DNA of 64,000 bases from Prevotella sp. E13-17 (lineage in GTDB: Bacteria > Bacteroidota > Bacteroidia > Bacteroidales > Bacteroidaceae), in the NCBI RefSeq assembly GCF_022024035.1, contig NZ_CP091787.1, positions 3,194,001 to 3,258,000 of the forward strand, read 5' to 3'. Below are positions 8,645-18,774 of the stretch, one piece after another (position 1 is the stretch's first letter; each line of letters opens with the position of its first letter). The position numbers and the translations under genes are program-made. The notes under the pieces were generated by a model. That model searched no databases and was not told where the DNA came from. It worked only from the letters and a program-made list of their open reading frames with translations.

Positions 8645-11600
8645 TTAGAAGTCAACAGTTAAACCCAGTGTGTATGAACGTGAACGTGGTGTCTGCGCAT
8701 TGTCGATAGCGGGATCGTAGCCAGCGTTCGAGATATCGGGGTCAACACCCGAGTACTTCGTGATGACGAAGGGGTTGTTGATACTTGCATAGAGAGAAAT
8801 ACGGTTCAGACCAATCCAGGTGAGGTACTTCTTCTTGATGGCATACGACAGCTGGGCATAGCTCATACGCAGGTAAGAGCCATCTTCCACGAAGCGGTCG
8901 CTGACCAGCGAGTTGTAGGAATAAGGACCATCCTTGAAGTAGTGCATAGCGCGAGGAATAGAGGTGACGTCGCCCTCCTTGCGCCAGCGGTAGTTCACAG
9001 CCTGGCTCTGGTTGTCGTTGCCAGTCATGGCCTCGGCACGCAGACGTGCCATATTGATAATCTTGTTGCCCACACGATAGTTAAACTGGGTGGTGAGTCG
9101 CCAGTCGCCATAGTTGAAGCTGAAGCCGAAGCCACCAGTCAGCTTAGGCAGCGACGAACCCAGATAGGTGATATCGAGTGCGTTGATCTGTCCATCGTGG
9201 TTGATATCCTCATACATGGCATCACCACCGTTGAAGCGCACGTTCTTACCGGTGTTGTCGTTGGTATAGTTATACACCATACGTACGGGAGTGCCCGTAG
9301 CATCGAGGATCAGCTTGCCATCCGCATTCATGGCAACAGGAGCCGTGTAAGGACGCTTCTCCCAACCGCGCTCAGCATACCATGCGTCGGGCAGTGTTCC
9401 GTTGAGGAAGCCCTGCTGCTCGGCAGGTGTCAGTTTGATAAACGTGTTGTAGTTGTGCGTATAGACACCCTTGTACTTGAAGCCGTAGATAGCGCCGAAT
9501 GGGTTGTGCAGCTGCACATAGCGCAGGAACTCACCGTTTTCATAAGAGAAGGTAGAGTTCAGGTTCTTCAGCAAGTACTCGTCCATCTCCAGAATCTCGT
9601 TGCGGTTGTTACCGAAGTTGGCATTCATGTCCATGATGAACTTACCAGCCTTGATCAGACGGTTGGTGTTGATATGGAACTCCCAACCCGTGTTGCGCAT
9701 CTTACCGCTGTTGCGATAAGGAACGGTGGCGAAACCAGCGTTCGATGGGATGCGGTAGTTCTGCAACAGCATGTCGGTGGTTGTCGAGCTATAGGCCTCG
9801 ATGGTCATGGTCAGACGGTCGTCTAAGAAGCCCAGGTCCATACCCAAGTTATAGCTTGACACGATCTGCCACTTCAGGTCGGTCAGTCGCAAGTTCAGGG
9901 GCACCATACCTGCCATGTCGATATAGCGGTCTGTTGTGCCATACTTTGAGGTATATAGATAGTTCTGGTTGGGCTGGTTACCCACGCGACCCCAGCTGGG
10001 ACGCAGCGACAGCATCGAGAGTGTGGGTTTCAGCTTGGCCATCCATGGCTCGTCGATGATGTTCCAACGCAGAGACACAGAGGGGAAGAAGCCCCAGCGG
10101 TTGTTAGGACCAAACTTCGTGGTACCGTCGGCACGCAGGGTGAAGTCGGCCATGTAGCGACCCTTGTACGCATAGTGCGTAGAGAAGGTGTAGTACATGG
10201 AGCGCCACTGGTTGTACCACGAGCTGGGCGAGAAGTTCAGACCGCCGGCAGTCGGTGTCGATACGCCTGAAGCCAGACCGTTGGCACCTGTAGCCTGTCC
10301 GTTAGACGAACCTGATGTCAGCTCAAAGCGTCCCATCATCATCATCGAGTGGTCCTTGTTGGTGAATGCCGGTGTCAGCGTGAGGGTCTGCTTGGTGTTG
10401 AACGATACACTCTTCGAAGAGCCCTTCGAAGCACTGTTCACACCACCCTTCACACCCACGGGGTTCAGCTCCCAAGGATAGTACTTATCGTCGTACTGGT
10501 TGAAGATGTTCATATAGACACTACCACGCCAGTTCAACTGCCAGTGGTCCTCGTCGGTGCCCAGCAGCTGGTAGTTGATCACCAGCTCAGGCGACATGTC
10601 GTAGGTGCGGCGCTGGTTCTTAGCCAGGTTGGCACTTGCCACGGGGTTGACATAGGTGCGCTGGTCTTTCTCGAAGACGTCCGAGCCGCGCATGGGGTCG
10701 CCCTCGTAGCGTGGACGACGCATGGTGAAGTAGTCTGAGGTGTCGAGCCCCGTCACGGGGTCTTTCACATAGATGCTCATGTTAGGCATGATTCTCTGAG
10801 CGATAGACAACAGGTTGTCAGAGTTCATGTCATTCTTGGTGTAGGTCAGCGCGAAGTTCGTGCTGATGCGGATACGGCTGCTGACGTTGTAGTCCAGAGC
10901 CACACGGGTTGAGAAGCGGTTCAGCTTCTGCTTGATCATGGTACCGGTCTCATGGTCGAAACCACCACCGATACGGAACGAGGCTTTCTCGCCACCACCC
11001 GAGATGGTCACATAGTGGTTCTGACGCAGACCCCACTGTGTCACGGCGTCGCGCCAGTCGGTGTTGGCACGATACTCGCGCCAGTCGGTAAAGCCTTCGT
11101 TGTCGCCCATGTAGTTGATTTCGGGGATAGCATCCTTGTCGGCAATCGTACCATCCTGCATAGGATTGAAGTAGGCCTCTTTCAGCATCATGGTGTAGTC
11201 GTCGCCACTCAGCAGATTGTAGCCCTTAGGCTGGTAGGTGCCTGTCAGTTTCAGCGTATAGGTGAGTTTTGGTTTACCGCGCACACCACGCTTGGTGGTC
11301 AGTTCGATCACACCATTACCACCCTGCGAACCATAGACGGCCGTAGCGGCAGCGTCCTTCAGCACGGTGATTGAAGCGATATCCTCGGGGTTGATGTTCA
11401 GCAGTTCGGCAAACTTCTCATTGTTGGCACCAGCCATGTCGAAGTTGTCGAGGCTCACCTCGCGAATGTTACCATCGACCACAATCAGAGGGTTGGCATC
11501 GGTCAGTGACGAGAGTGAAGAGGCACCACGCAGACGCATGGTAGAACCAGAACCCAGGTCACCCGAGTTGCCGATAATGTCCAGACCGGCGATACGACCC

Positions 11601-12055
11601 TGCAGGGCTTCATCGACCGAGGTGATGCCCAGACCCTCGAACTCCTTCATGGAGATGGTCTGTGTGGCATACGAGATCTCGCGCTGTGGAATAGGCAGCG
11701 AGTTACCGTTAGCACGTTTCTTCGATTTGATGGTCACTTCCTTCAAGACGGTCTTCGACGACATCTTGATGTTGTAGGTCGTCTTGTTGATAGGCTGTGT
11801 CACCGTGTTCAAGCCCACATAGCTGAATCGGATGTGGTCTTTCGGGTTACGTATCTTCATGGTGAAGTTACCATTCAGGTCGGTAACGGCCGACTCGATG
11901 ATACGTCCCGTAGCATCGATCTCGCAGACGGTGGCACCCATCAGCGGACCCAGCTCGTCGCTCAGCGTACCGTGAACCGACGTAATGTTCTGTGCGCCTA
12001 CTGCTGTTGATAACAACAGTGCCAGAACGAATATCATGGATTTAAGTATCTTCAT
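8645..12055 (-). CDS. SusC-like TonB-dependent outer-membrane receptor (1136 aa)
   Basis: Complete SusC/RagA-type importer. Signal peptide ends STAVGAQ; a carboxypeptidase-regulatory-like domain (about 25-110) precedes the TonB-box-like stretch VLKEVTIKSKK. The plug domain carries the family marks ALQGRIAGLDIIGNSGD, PLIVVDGNIRE and TVLKDAAATAVYGSQGGNGVIELTTK. The rest is a 22-strand-type barrel ending SRSYTLGLTVDF with the usual terminal aromatic residue. It is followed after 24 bases by its SusD partner and preceded after 18 bases by the 940-residue fasciclin protein. Length is normal for the family. The operon has no glycoside hydrolase, so the imported ligand could be peptide, glycopeptide or an already processed oligosaccharide. 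Confidence 0.95.
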   Translation of the reverse strand: MKILKSMIFVLALLLSTAVGAQNITSVHGTLSDELGPLMGATVCEIDATGRIIESAVTDLNGNFTMKIRNPKDHIRFSYVGLNTVTQPINKTTYNIKMSSKTVLKEVTIKSKKRANGNSLPIPQREISYATQTISMKEFEGLGITSVDEALQGRIAGLDIIGNSGDLGSGSTMRLRGASSLSSLTDANPLIVVDGNIREVSLDNFDMAGANNEKFAELLNINPEDIASITVLKDAAATAVYGSQGGNGVIELTTKRGVRGKPKLTYTLKLTGTYQPKGYNLLSGDDYTMMLKEAYFNPMQDGTIADKDAIPEINYMGDNEGFTDWREYRANTDWRDAVTQWGLRQNHYVTISGGGEKASFRIGGGFDHETGTMIKQKLNRFSTRVALDYNVSSRIRISTNFALTYTKNDMNSDNLLSIAQRIMPNMSIYVKDPVTGLDTSDYFTMRRPRYEGDPMRGSDVFEKDQRTYVNPVASANLAKNQRRTYDMSPELVINYQLLGTDEDHWQLNWRGSVYMNIFNQYDDKYYPWELNPVGVKGGVNSASKGSSKSVSFNTKQTLTLTPAFTNKDHSMMMMGRFELTSGSSNGQATGANGLASGVSTPTAGGLNFSPSSWYNQWRSMYYTFSTHYAYKGRYMADFTLRADGTTKFGPNNRWGFFPSVSLRWNIIDEPWMAKLKPTLSMLSLRPSWGRVGNQPNQNYLYTSKYGTTDRYIDMAGMVPLNLRLTDLKWQIVSSYNLGMDLGFLDDRLTMTIEAYSSTTTDMLLQNYRIPSNAGFATVPYRNSGKMRNTGWEFHINTNRLIKAGKFIMDMNANFGNNRNEILEMDEYLLKNLNSTFSYENGEFLRYVQLHNPFGAIYGFKYKGVYTHNYNTFIKLTPAEQQGFLNGTLPDAWYAERGWEKRPYTAPVAMNADGKLILDATGTPVRMVYNYTNDNTGKNVRFNGGDAMYEDINHDGQINALDITYLGSSLPKLTGGFGFSFNYGDWRLTTQFNYRVGNKIINMARLRAEAMTGNDNQSQAVNYRWRKEGDVTSIPRAMHYFKDGPYSYNSLVSDRFVEDGSYLRMSYAQLSYAIKKKYLTWIGLNRISLYASINNPFVITKYSGVDPDISNAGYDPAIDNAQTPRSRSYTLGLTVDF

Positions 12056-12073
12056 AGTGTTCGTTCCTCCTTA

Positions 12074-14896
12074 TTATTTAATTACTTTAGCAGCAACAAG
12101 GGCCTCTCTGACAGCCGTCGTCCAGTTCTTCATGTCGCCATACATCAGTGCGCCCGAGTCGTCGAGCAGATGCACCATAGCGTTGCTACCCATGAAGAGG
12201 CGAGCCGTCTGCTCCTTCTCGTTATAGTTGCCCTGGAACCAGTATTCACGCACAATGTTGTTATAGAGACCGGGCGTGGTGACCACGTGGTGGGTCTTGC
12301 CGGCAGCATCCTTCACCGTGAGTGACGACTTGCCATAGGTGGCATTGATAGGATAGAAGCGACCATTGACGGGGTTGCGTTTCATACTCTCGTAGTTAGG
12401 TCCTACGCCATCCTCGGGTGCCATGTCGATACCGATGGCATGGTCGTGGACATGATAGCGGACGAAGTCGTCAACGATTGTGGTCAGCGCGGTCTTCACG
12501 GCTGTGCGCACTTTGGTAGAGTCAGCATCAGTTCTCGCATCGGCATCGCGGAACCAGTAGTTGGCATCACATATACTGTCAATCACACTGATCTCGATCT
12601 TCTCGCCAGGTGTAGAAACAGAGTCAATGCGGGTCTCTTCGAGTTCCTGCCACTTGGGCAGCTTGCCTGCAGCCTGCAGTTGCTCGATAGACTTGCGAGA
12701 AGGCACATAGACAGTGTAGTTATAGTTATCAAACAGCTTGAAGTTCTGATTGCCCAGGTCCTTACCACCACAGTTATAGGTGTTTGACAAGGTCTGTGTC
12801 AGGAAGTCGCAATAGCTGCTGTTCAGCAGATTCAGGAAGGGCTTATACTCGCTATGCTCGTTCAGCACAGCCACCAGCGACTTCTCGGCACCCAGGGGCA
12901 CCTGAGCCTCCAGTTCGTAGGCCTTACCATTCTGCTTGAGGTATTTGTTCACCACAGGGATGCTGGTGCCGTGTTCCACCTGCCAGCCGCCGGCCACCTT
13001 CAGGTTGCTGCCGCTGCCGTTGACCTTGATGATAGAGCCGCTCTTGGTCTTATAGTAGGCATAACCACTCTCGATGTCGCCTACCACGATCAGCTGATCG
13101 ACCAGGTCTTCCATCATCTTCTTGATCACGTCGCGGTTCACCTCAACAGAGTCGGTGCTGGTGTTCTTGACGATGTTTCCCTGTGCATCGACGGTTGACT
13201 TCCAGCGCCACGCCTTCAGCTGTGTGCTGCGCGTGGAAACCTTGGGGTCGATGAAGAATTCTATGATGTCGGGGGTCTCAGTTCCAGATGTCTCCTCTTT
13301 CAGTCCATAGGTATAGGGATCCACATAGAACTTCATGGCATCGTTGGTGGGCAACAGCAGGCTGTAGTGCTGGTCCATGGCCAGCAGGTAAGGCAGGAAG
13401 TTCAGTTCCTCAATACCCCAGTAGATGGCATTCATGGTCTTGCTGTGTGCCAGCGCAGGATAAACCACCGAAGCATATTCGGCAGGTGTGAAGATAGGCT
13501 TGGTGGGATTCTTGGGTTCAACCAGATAAACCACACCGTTGCAACCCATGTAGCACTTCACGATGTCCTCCTTCTTGATGCCGAGGCTCTCCTTGGCATC
13601 GTTGAGCACGTTCTGGAAGTTAGAAGGCACCGACTCGTAGAACGAAGTCAGCATGTTCACGTTGATCAGCTTGGCCAATGTCTTCAAGGGCACCTTGTCG
13701 AGGTCGCCACCATATTCATTATAGAGGTCGGCACCAGCACCCGTGGGGCTCCACCAGTTCTGCATGGCAGCATTGGTGGGCACAATCATGGCACCGGCAT
13801 CGAAGTGCATGTCGAAGTCTTTATCGTCGCGATAGATATACTGGTTCCATCCCGGATCAAACTTCAGAAGACCAATCTCATCGGTAGGGATGAGTTTATC
13901 CTCGTCGGTCTCCAATGCCTTCAGACCTACTGACAGGTTGCTGAGATAGCGGAAGTTATAGACCGTATCCTTATCGGCACCCGCAGCCTTACCTTTGTTA
14001 GACACATAGTCATTGGTAGCAGTCACGTTGCGATAGGGCACCGAGAAGCGATCCAGTATCCTTGACCAGATAGAGGCCTCGGGCAGGTTGCGGATGATCT
14101 CAGCCATATTGGGCGAAGACTCGATCACGCCATCCACCTTGTGGATGTATCCGTTCTTACAGGTGATGTCGTGACCTTCCACACGGTTGCCGTTCTCGTC
14201 GTAGTTAGGCAACACGCGCTTGCCGTTGACCCACGACTCCTGAATAGAGGTGGCATGACCATTGGTCAGCAGCGAGAGGTCCTCGGCCGTGATGTTGTGA
14301 TAGCTCATGAACGAGGGCAGGAAGTGAATCATGGGCGCTGCCGTCTCGTCTTTCAGCACGGGCACAGCCTTGCCGCGAGCGCGCAGTGCATCCCATGCGG
14401 GGTTGTTTGGCATGTCGGCAGGTTGCAGCACCTGAATAGAGTCATAGATGTGGGTTGACGTCTTGCGGCGCATGGCCTTACCCTCGCTGGGAGGTGTTCC
14501 CTTGGTGTTGCCCAGCAACTCGAGCAGATAGGCATTGTCGATCATCGAGTTCTTCAGCAGCAACTTCTTCTGCGATAGATTCAGCTCATCATAGCTCGAC
14601 ACGTTCCAGTCGTTGTTCTGGAACCAGTCGTCGTAGGCTTTGTCGTCGGCTACGAAAAGCGTTTTTGAACCTGTCTGATTGAGGACCTCTGCCAAATCCA
14701 GGTCCTCAATGAGGCGCACCGTGTAGTTGTAGTTACCGTCTTCTTGCAGGCGCTGGTAGATGGAGTTGCCCAGATACGAGGGCTGTCCGGTCAGCACATC
14801 GTCCTTACACGACTGCAGTGCTGCGGCTCCTATCAACGCACAGCAGGCGGTCATCACCACCCGTCGTCCTTGCGATACGATAGTTGTACGATTCAT
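12074..14896 (-). CDS. Multi-fasciclin-domain lipoprotein, first gene of the fasciclin/SusCD operon (940 aa)
   Basis: Large lipoprotein with lipobox LQSC (Cys30) followed by KDD. Several fasciclin-like units can be traced: about 40-270 (TGSKTLFVADDKAYDDWF), about 275-480 (AGAMIVPTNAAMQNWW), about 490-680 (HYSLLLPTNDAMKFYV) and about 690-930 (YNYTVYVPSRKSIEQL). That gives roughly four repeats, long for a fasciclin protein. It is the promoter-proximal gene of a six-gene minus-strand operon and ends 18 bases before SusC. I found no convincing TAnnTTTG box upstream of it. Fasciclin repeats suggest extracellular binding or adhesion; a function as surface ligand scavenger for the SusC/SusD pair is inference. 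Confidence 0.82.
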   Translation of the reverse strand: MNRTTIVSQGRRVVMTACCALIGAAALQSCKDDVLTGQPSYLGNSIYQRLQEDGNYNYTVRLIEDLDLAEVLNQTGSKTLFVADDKAYDDWFQNNDWNVSSYDELNLSQKKLLLKNSMIDNAYLLELLGNTKGTPPSEGKAMRRKTSTHIYDSIQVLQPADMPNNPAWDALRARGKAVPVLKDETAAPMIHFLPSFMSYHNITAEDLSLLTNGHATSIQESWVNGKRVLPNYDENGNRVEGHDITCKNGYIHKVDGVIESSPNMAEIIRNLPEASIWSRILDRFSVPYRNVTATNDYVSNKGKAAGADKDTVYNFRYLSNLSVGLKALETDEDKLIPTDEIGLLKFDPGWNQYIYRDDKDFDMHFDAGAMIVPTNAAMQNWWSPTGAGADLYNEYGGDLDKVPLKTLAKLINVNMLTSFYESVPSNFQNVLNDAKESLGIKKEDIVKCYMGCNGVVYLVEPKNPTKPIFTPAEYASVVYPALAHSKTMNAIYWGIEELNFLPYLLAMDQHYSLLLPTNDAMKFYVDPYTYGLKEETSGTETPDIIEFFIDPKVSTRSTQLKAWRWKSTVDAQGNIVKNTSTDSVEVNRDVIKKMMEDLVDQLIVVGDIESGYAYYKTKSGSIIKVNGSGSNLKVAGGWQVEHGTSIPVVNKYLKQNGKAYELEAQVPLGAEKSLVAVLNEHSEYKPFLNLLNSSYCDFLTQTLSNTYNCGGKDLGNQNFKLFDNYNYTVYVPSRKSIEQLQAAGKLPKWQELEETRIDSVSTPGEKIEISVIDSICDANYWFRDADARTDADSTKVRTAVKTALTTIVDDFVRYHVHDHAIGIDMAPEDGVGPNYESMKRNPVNGRFYPINATYGKSSLTVKDAAGKTHHVVTTPGLYNNIVREYWFQGNYNEKEQTARLFMGSNAMVHLLDDSGALMYGDMKNWTTAVREALVAAKVIK

Positions 14897-15148
14897 AGTG
14901 TGTTAGTATTTATATTAGTTGTTTTTTGTTTTTTCTACTTTGGGATTCAGCACACGGGGTGCCGAATGGGTTTGTCTTTCTCTCCCCTGTCGGGAGACAA
15001 CGTTGTGTAGGTGTCAGCATAGTCAGATTTTAGGTTTTTAGATACTTGTTATATATAAAACAAGGGGTCGGAGACAGCATTTTTCAGCTGTCCCCGATCC
15101 CTTTTCATAGGAATATCAGTTGATGATATGTCATTATCAGTCCACTAA
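14897..15148. other. Intergenic region upstream of the fasciclin operon
   Basis: This gap must hold the promoter of the operon starting at 14896, but I see no good TAnnTTTG match on the minus strand. It contains a short hairpin near 14976-14996 (TCTCCC with GGGAGA) that could lie in the operon's leader, and the terminator of the gene ending at 15149. Confidence 0.4.
15064..15101 (-). terminator. Rho-independent terminator of the 1175-aa triple-module gene
   Basis: A 15-bp stem (15064-15078 with 15087-15101, two imperfect pairs) closes an 8-nt loop. On the minus strand it is followed by a T-rich run (TTGTTTTATATAT). It begins about 47 bases after the stop codon at 15149. Confidence 0.75.
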
Positions 15149-18100
15149 TTACTTTTGCACTTTACGTACCACAACCTTGCCATTGTCAAGAACGGTCTTC
15201 TGGATGAAGATGCCCTTCTGAGCGGCATTGGTCTTGCGACCGTCTAAGGTGAAGAACTCTGTCTGAGCGCCACGCATGCTGATGGTGCTGATGCCTGATG
15301 CATCGTCGCTGGCTTCCTTCTGGCTGTTCTCACCGTAGTATGTCAGGGTGAAGTTGTCCAACAGAACCCAGTCACCGCTAATTTGCTCATCCTTCTTCAC
15401 ACCGATGCGCAGAGTCTTGTCTGTAACCTTCACGATGAGGCTGGTCTTGTAGCTACCCATATCGAAGAAGGCAGCGCAAGAAACCATGTCGTTAGGCATG
15501 TAATAGGTAGTGCCCTCGAAGGTCTGTGAAGACTGGCCAGAGATCTGAGGATCGCTTGTCAGTGCACCGGCAGTAGCGCAGACAGCAGGAGCCGAGCTGG
15601 TCTTGCCATCGCCTACGGCATAGAGGTAAGCCTGTGCGGCTTTAGGATTCTTGGTGTACTCAGCGAAGTCGTTGTCGAAGCCACCGATACGGTTGAACAG
15701 CTGTACGCTGACCTCATAGGTACCGTTGGGCAGACCCTTGATGTCCTGATACATGTCGAACTTCTTCTCATAGAACTCCAGAGCGTAAGCGCCTTTCTGG
15801 GTGTCATCGTTACCGAAGTTGTAACCGGTCGTGTTCTGCCAACCCTCGATAGAGTTGCTCTTCACGTCGTTCTCAATCTTCTCGAAACCAGGACTCTTGA
15901 TCAGTGAAGTCATGTCAACTGGATTATCATCAGTAGCGTGCTTGTAAGCGGGGTCGGTGTTGAGCAGAGTGATCATCTCTTCAATCTTGTCTATAGCTTC
16001 CTTAGCCTCAGCGTCAGTCAATGCACCTGAAGTAATCTGACCACTAATCTGATCATAGAGGTCTCCGGCATTGCCTTGTTCATCCATGTTAATAGGATTC
16101 TGCACTGCAGTACCCAATCTGGTATTAGCTGCAGTCAGCTGATCGAACAGAGCGATAGAGGTCTTTGCCTTTTCAGTTACTTCGAGGATGCTGATCAAGA
16201 CTTCAAACATAGCCTTACCCTCTTCCTTATTAACGTCGGCAGCAGCCTTGGCAACAGAAGCCACATTTTCCTTGACGTCCTTACCATAGTTCTTTCCATC
16301 AACAACACCGTTCAGATCGGCCAGAGCAGAATTCATAGCAGCAAGAACGACATCTGCTTTGTACTCATGATAGGTCAGTTTGAAGTTATCGAAGATAGCC
16401 CAGTTTGGACCAGAGCAGTCGCCCTTCACGCCAAGACGCATAGGATCACCATCCTTAGCTACGAGACCGAATGCAGAAGTCTTATACATACCTGCTGCAA
16501 AGGCCTCTGCTGCAGTGGTCATATCGTTGGGGAACCAATTGCCGTCAAACTTATTAACACCACCTTCTGTGTACATAATAGGAGTTTGGCCATCTGCTTC
16601 ATATCCAAGAATACCGTTAGCCACAGGCTCTGAGAATACACACTTCAGAGGAGTCTCAGCCTGATTCATGTAAACTACACCAGGAGCAGTCTGTGTACCT
16701 GCCAGCCACCTATCATAAGCAGTCTGGTCACGATCTAAGCGGAAGAAGCTCTGTACTTCAATCTCATAAACACCTACAGGGGCATTCTTCAGTTCCTGAT
16801 AAATATCGAACTTCTTATCGTAAGCCTCGGCACACTTATTGGGGTTACCACCAATGGCAGGGTTACCATTCCAGCCCTCAGCACCCTTCTGGAAATCTGC
16901 ATTCTTCAAGTAGTAGGTGCAGTCTGTTCCAGGAGCCAGATGCTTCTTGGTCTCAGAGATAATGTCATCAAACTCAGCGATGAGCTCACGGAGTTCGTCG
17001 TTATCCAGATTCAAGCCCTTCTGGGCTTTCGACACATCATTCATTTCATCCTGCAAGTCTTCCTTCCAGTCGGCAGAGATATTCTTGTCTGCCTGAACGG
17101 CTTCTGCTTCAGTGTAGAGAGCAGCCAGTTCTTTCCACAAATTGATGTTGGCAATCAGCGAGTCCTCGACAGTCTTGATAGAAGCCAATACGCTGAGAAC
17201 CTCGTCGCGGTTGGTAGCAGTGGCATTCTTGGCTGCATTCTCGTAATCCTCTAGATATGACTCTGTGCACTGTGTGTTCTTGTCATACTGGTTACCATTC
17301 TTGACAACCTCTGTCAGCCAGTACTGATAAGCCTCGGCCTTGTTGCCAAAATAGGTCAGCTTAAAGTTGTCGAATACAGTCCAGTCGCTACCAACGGCAA
17401 CAGTCTTCTTGACACCCAGCTTCACGCTGCCACCGTCAACGCTGAAGAACAGATTGTTCATGTACCAGCCCTTTTCGAAGTAGAGGCGTGCAGCCGCGGG
17501 GTTGTTAGGTGCATAGTAGGTGACGTCATCAACAGTAACTTGAGCCTCCGAAGCCTCAGGGCCGAAATCGGTTGCACCGGCCATTGGCTGTGTGTTCAGG
17601 CAAGACCAACGGGTGGTGAGGGGCTGAGTCATCTCCTTCTCGTCAGCGACAGCATAGAGCAGACCATTCTTGTTGGTGCCATCCTTATACTCGCTCCAGC
17701 CATCGCCAGAACCACGGTAGAAGCCGTTAGCGCTGAGCATATAGACACCCTTAGGCATGTCGGTCAGCTCCTGGTAGGTGTCGTAGTTCTTATTGTAGTG
17801 CTCGGCAACATCTGAAGGCTCTTGACCACCAGCACCCCATGCAGGAGCGGTGCCCTTCCAACCTGTAGCATCATGACCATCAAAGTTGGGGTTAACGATG
17901 TTTGATGTCAAATCAACGGGTTTCGCTACTGAAGCTGCATCCTCAGCTGCCTTAGCAATGATAGCCTTCACCTGAGTGATGGCTGCTTCAATGTCTTCCA
18001 TTGTAGCAGACTCGTTCAGATAAACAGCTTCCTGATCAGCCACATTCAGATTCTTCTCTTTGGCTGCATCCAACTGTGCCTTCAGGTCCTGAGCTTTCAG

Positions 18101-18676
18101 GAAGACAGCAATCGAAGTTTCATAAGCCTGATAGACTTCCTGCGTCATGAATTTCCAGTCAATACTTGCTGTGTCGCCCAGTTCTTCGGGGGAAAAGAAG
18201 TAAAGACGTGTGTTGTCTGCATGACCATTCCAACCAAGGTACATACCAGTGATTTCCGCCTTGGTGTCATTCGAAATGCGATAAGCACCTTCCACCTCTG
18301 TAACAGTCCAATAACGGTTTTCCTCACCATCATTGTCCACCCAGATGTCATTGTTTCCCGCATCTTTAATAACGAAAGTGGCCATCCACTTCTTGTGCTT
18401 CTCAACAGAGTCGCGAAGTTCAACACCAACATCCGTTCTGGTGAAAGTGACTTTGAATCCCTTCTCGCCTACACTGGCACGGGTGTCATAGTCGTTTGCT
18501 CCACGGAAAAACATTTTAGAACCTACGTTGTACATATACAACGTATCACCTTCAACATACTGCGTAAACGTCTGTGGCACCTCGGGCTTCTGGCGCACAC
18601 CTTCTACAACAGCAGCCATCGCGCTTGATGCCGAGAGGCTAAGCGCGGTCAAAACAAAAAGTTTTGAGATTTTCAT
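15149..18676 (-). CDS. Large secreted protein with three repeated putative binding modules and a C-terminal sorting-like tail (1175 aa)
   Basis: Signal peptide MKISKLFVLTALSLSASSAMA. After an N-terminal region of about 180 residues (YMYNVGSKMFFRGANDYDTR) three diverged copies of one module follow. Each starts NP/NA/SP-x-F-x(n)-GW, continues with Y-(N/D/E)KK(F/N)D-(T/I/M)YQ(E/D)(L/I), then P-x-G-x-Y-x(L/I/V) and F-(Y/F/N)R, and ends with a (V/L)LDNF/(V/I)FDNFKLTY(F/H/Y) strand. The copies lie at about 255-450, 590-790 and 945-1125, separated by helical, charged linkers. The pattern suits galactose-binding-like jelly rolls, though I cannot name a family. The end (FFTLDGRKTNAAQKGIFIQ...VVRKVQK) looks like a type IX secretion C-terminal domain. 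The gene is monocistronic with its own terminator. A possible -7 box (CAAATATA on plus, 18767-18774) lies about 90 bases upstream. Confidence 0.75.
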   Translation of the reverse strand: MKISKLFVLTALSLSASSAMAAVVEGVRQKPEVPQTFTQYVEGDTLYMYNVGSKMFFRGANDYDTRASVGEKGFKVTFTRTDVGVELRDSVEKHKKWMATFVIKDAGNNDIWVDNDGEENRYWTVTEVEGAYRISNDTKAEITGMYLGWNGHADNTRLYFFSPEELGDTASIDWKFMTQEVYQAYETSIAVFLKAQDLKAQLDAAKEKNLNVADQEAVYLNESATMEDIEAAITQVKAIIAKAAEDAASVAKPVDLTSNIVNPNFDGHDATGWKGTAPAWGAGGQEPSDVAEHYNKNYDTYQELTDMPKGVYMLSANGFYRGSGDGWSEYKDGTNKNGLLYAVADEKEMTQPLTTRWSCLNTQPMAGATDFGPEASEAQVTVDDVTYYAPNNPAAARLYFEKGWYMNNLFFSVDGGSVKLGVKKTVAVGSDWTVFDNFKLTYFGNKAEAYQYWLTEVVKNGNQYDKNTQCTESYLEDYENAAKNATATNRDEVLSVLASIKTVEDSLIANINLWKELAALYTEAEAVQADKNISADWKEDLQDEMNDVSKAQKGLNLDNDELRELIAEFDDIISETKKHLAPGTDCTYYLKNADFQKGAEGWNGNPAIGGNPNKCAEAYDKKFDIYQELKNAPVGVYEIEVQSFFRLDRDQTAYDRWLAGTQTAPGVVYMNQAETPLKCVFSEPVANGILGYEADGQTPIMYTEGGVNKFDGNWFPNDMTTAAEAFAAGMYKTSAFGLVAKDGDPMRLGVKGDCSGPNWAIFDNFKLTYHEYKADVVLAAMNSALADLNGVVDGKNYGKDVKENVASVAKAAADVNKEEGKAMFEVLISILEVTEKAKTSIALFDQLTAANTRLGTAVQNPINMDEQGNAGDLYDQISGQITSGALTDAEAKEAIDKIEEMITLLNTDPAYKHATDDNPVDMTSLIKSPGFEKIENDVKSNSIEGWQNTTGYNFGNDDTQKGAYALEFYEKKFDMYQDIKGLPNGTYEVSVQLFNRIGGFDNDFAEYTKNPKAAQAYLYAVGDGKTSSAPAVCATAGALTSDPQISGQSSQTFEGTTYYMPNDMVSCAAFFDMGSYKTSLIVKVTDKTLRIGVKKDEQISGDWVLLDNFTLTYYGENSQKEASDDASGISTISMRGAQTEFFTLDGRKTNAAQKGIFIQKTVLDNGKVVVRKVQK

Positions 18677-18766
18677 AAGCTAAAATTTGTGAAGTTAGTA
18701 AATATTATATATATAGTAGTAACTGTTTGTTTTTGAAAATACACTCTTAAAGAATGATTTCGGATG

Positions 18767-18774
18767 CAAATATA
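18767..18774 (-). promoter_or_regulatory. Possible -7 box for the 1175-aa gene
   Basis: TATATTTG on the minus strand fits TAnnTTTG. No well-spaced upstream TTTG was found, so this is weaker than the other promoters listed. Confidence 0.4.
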
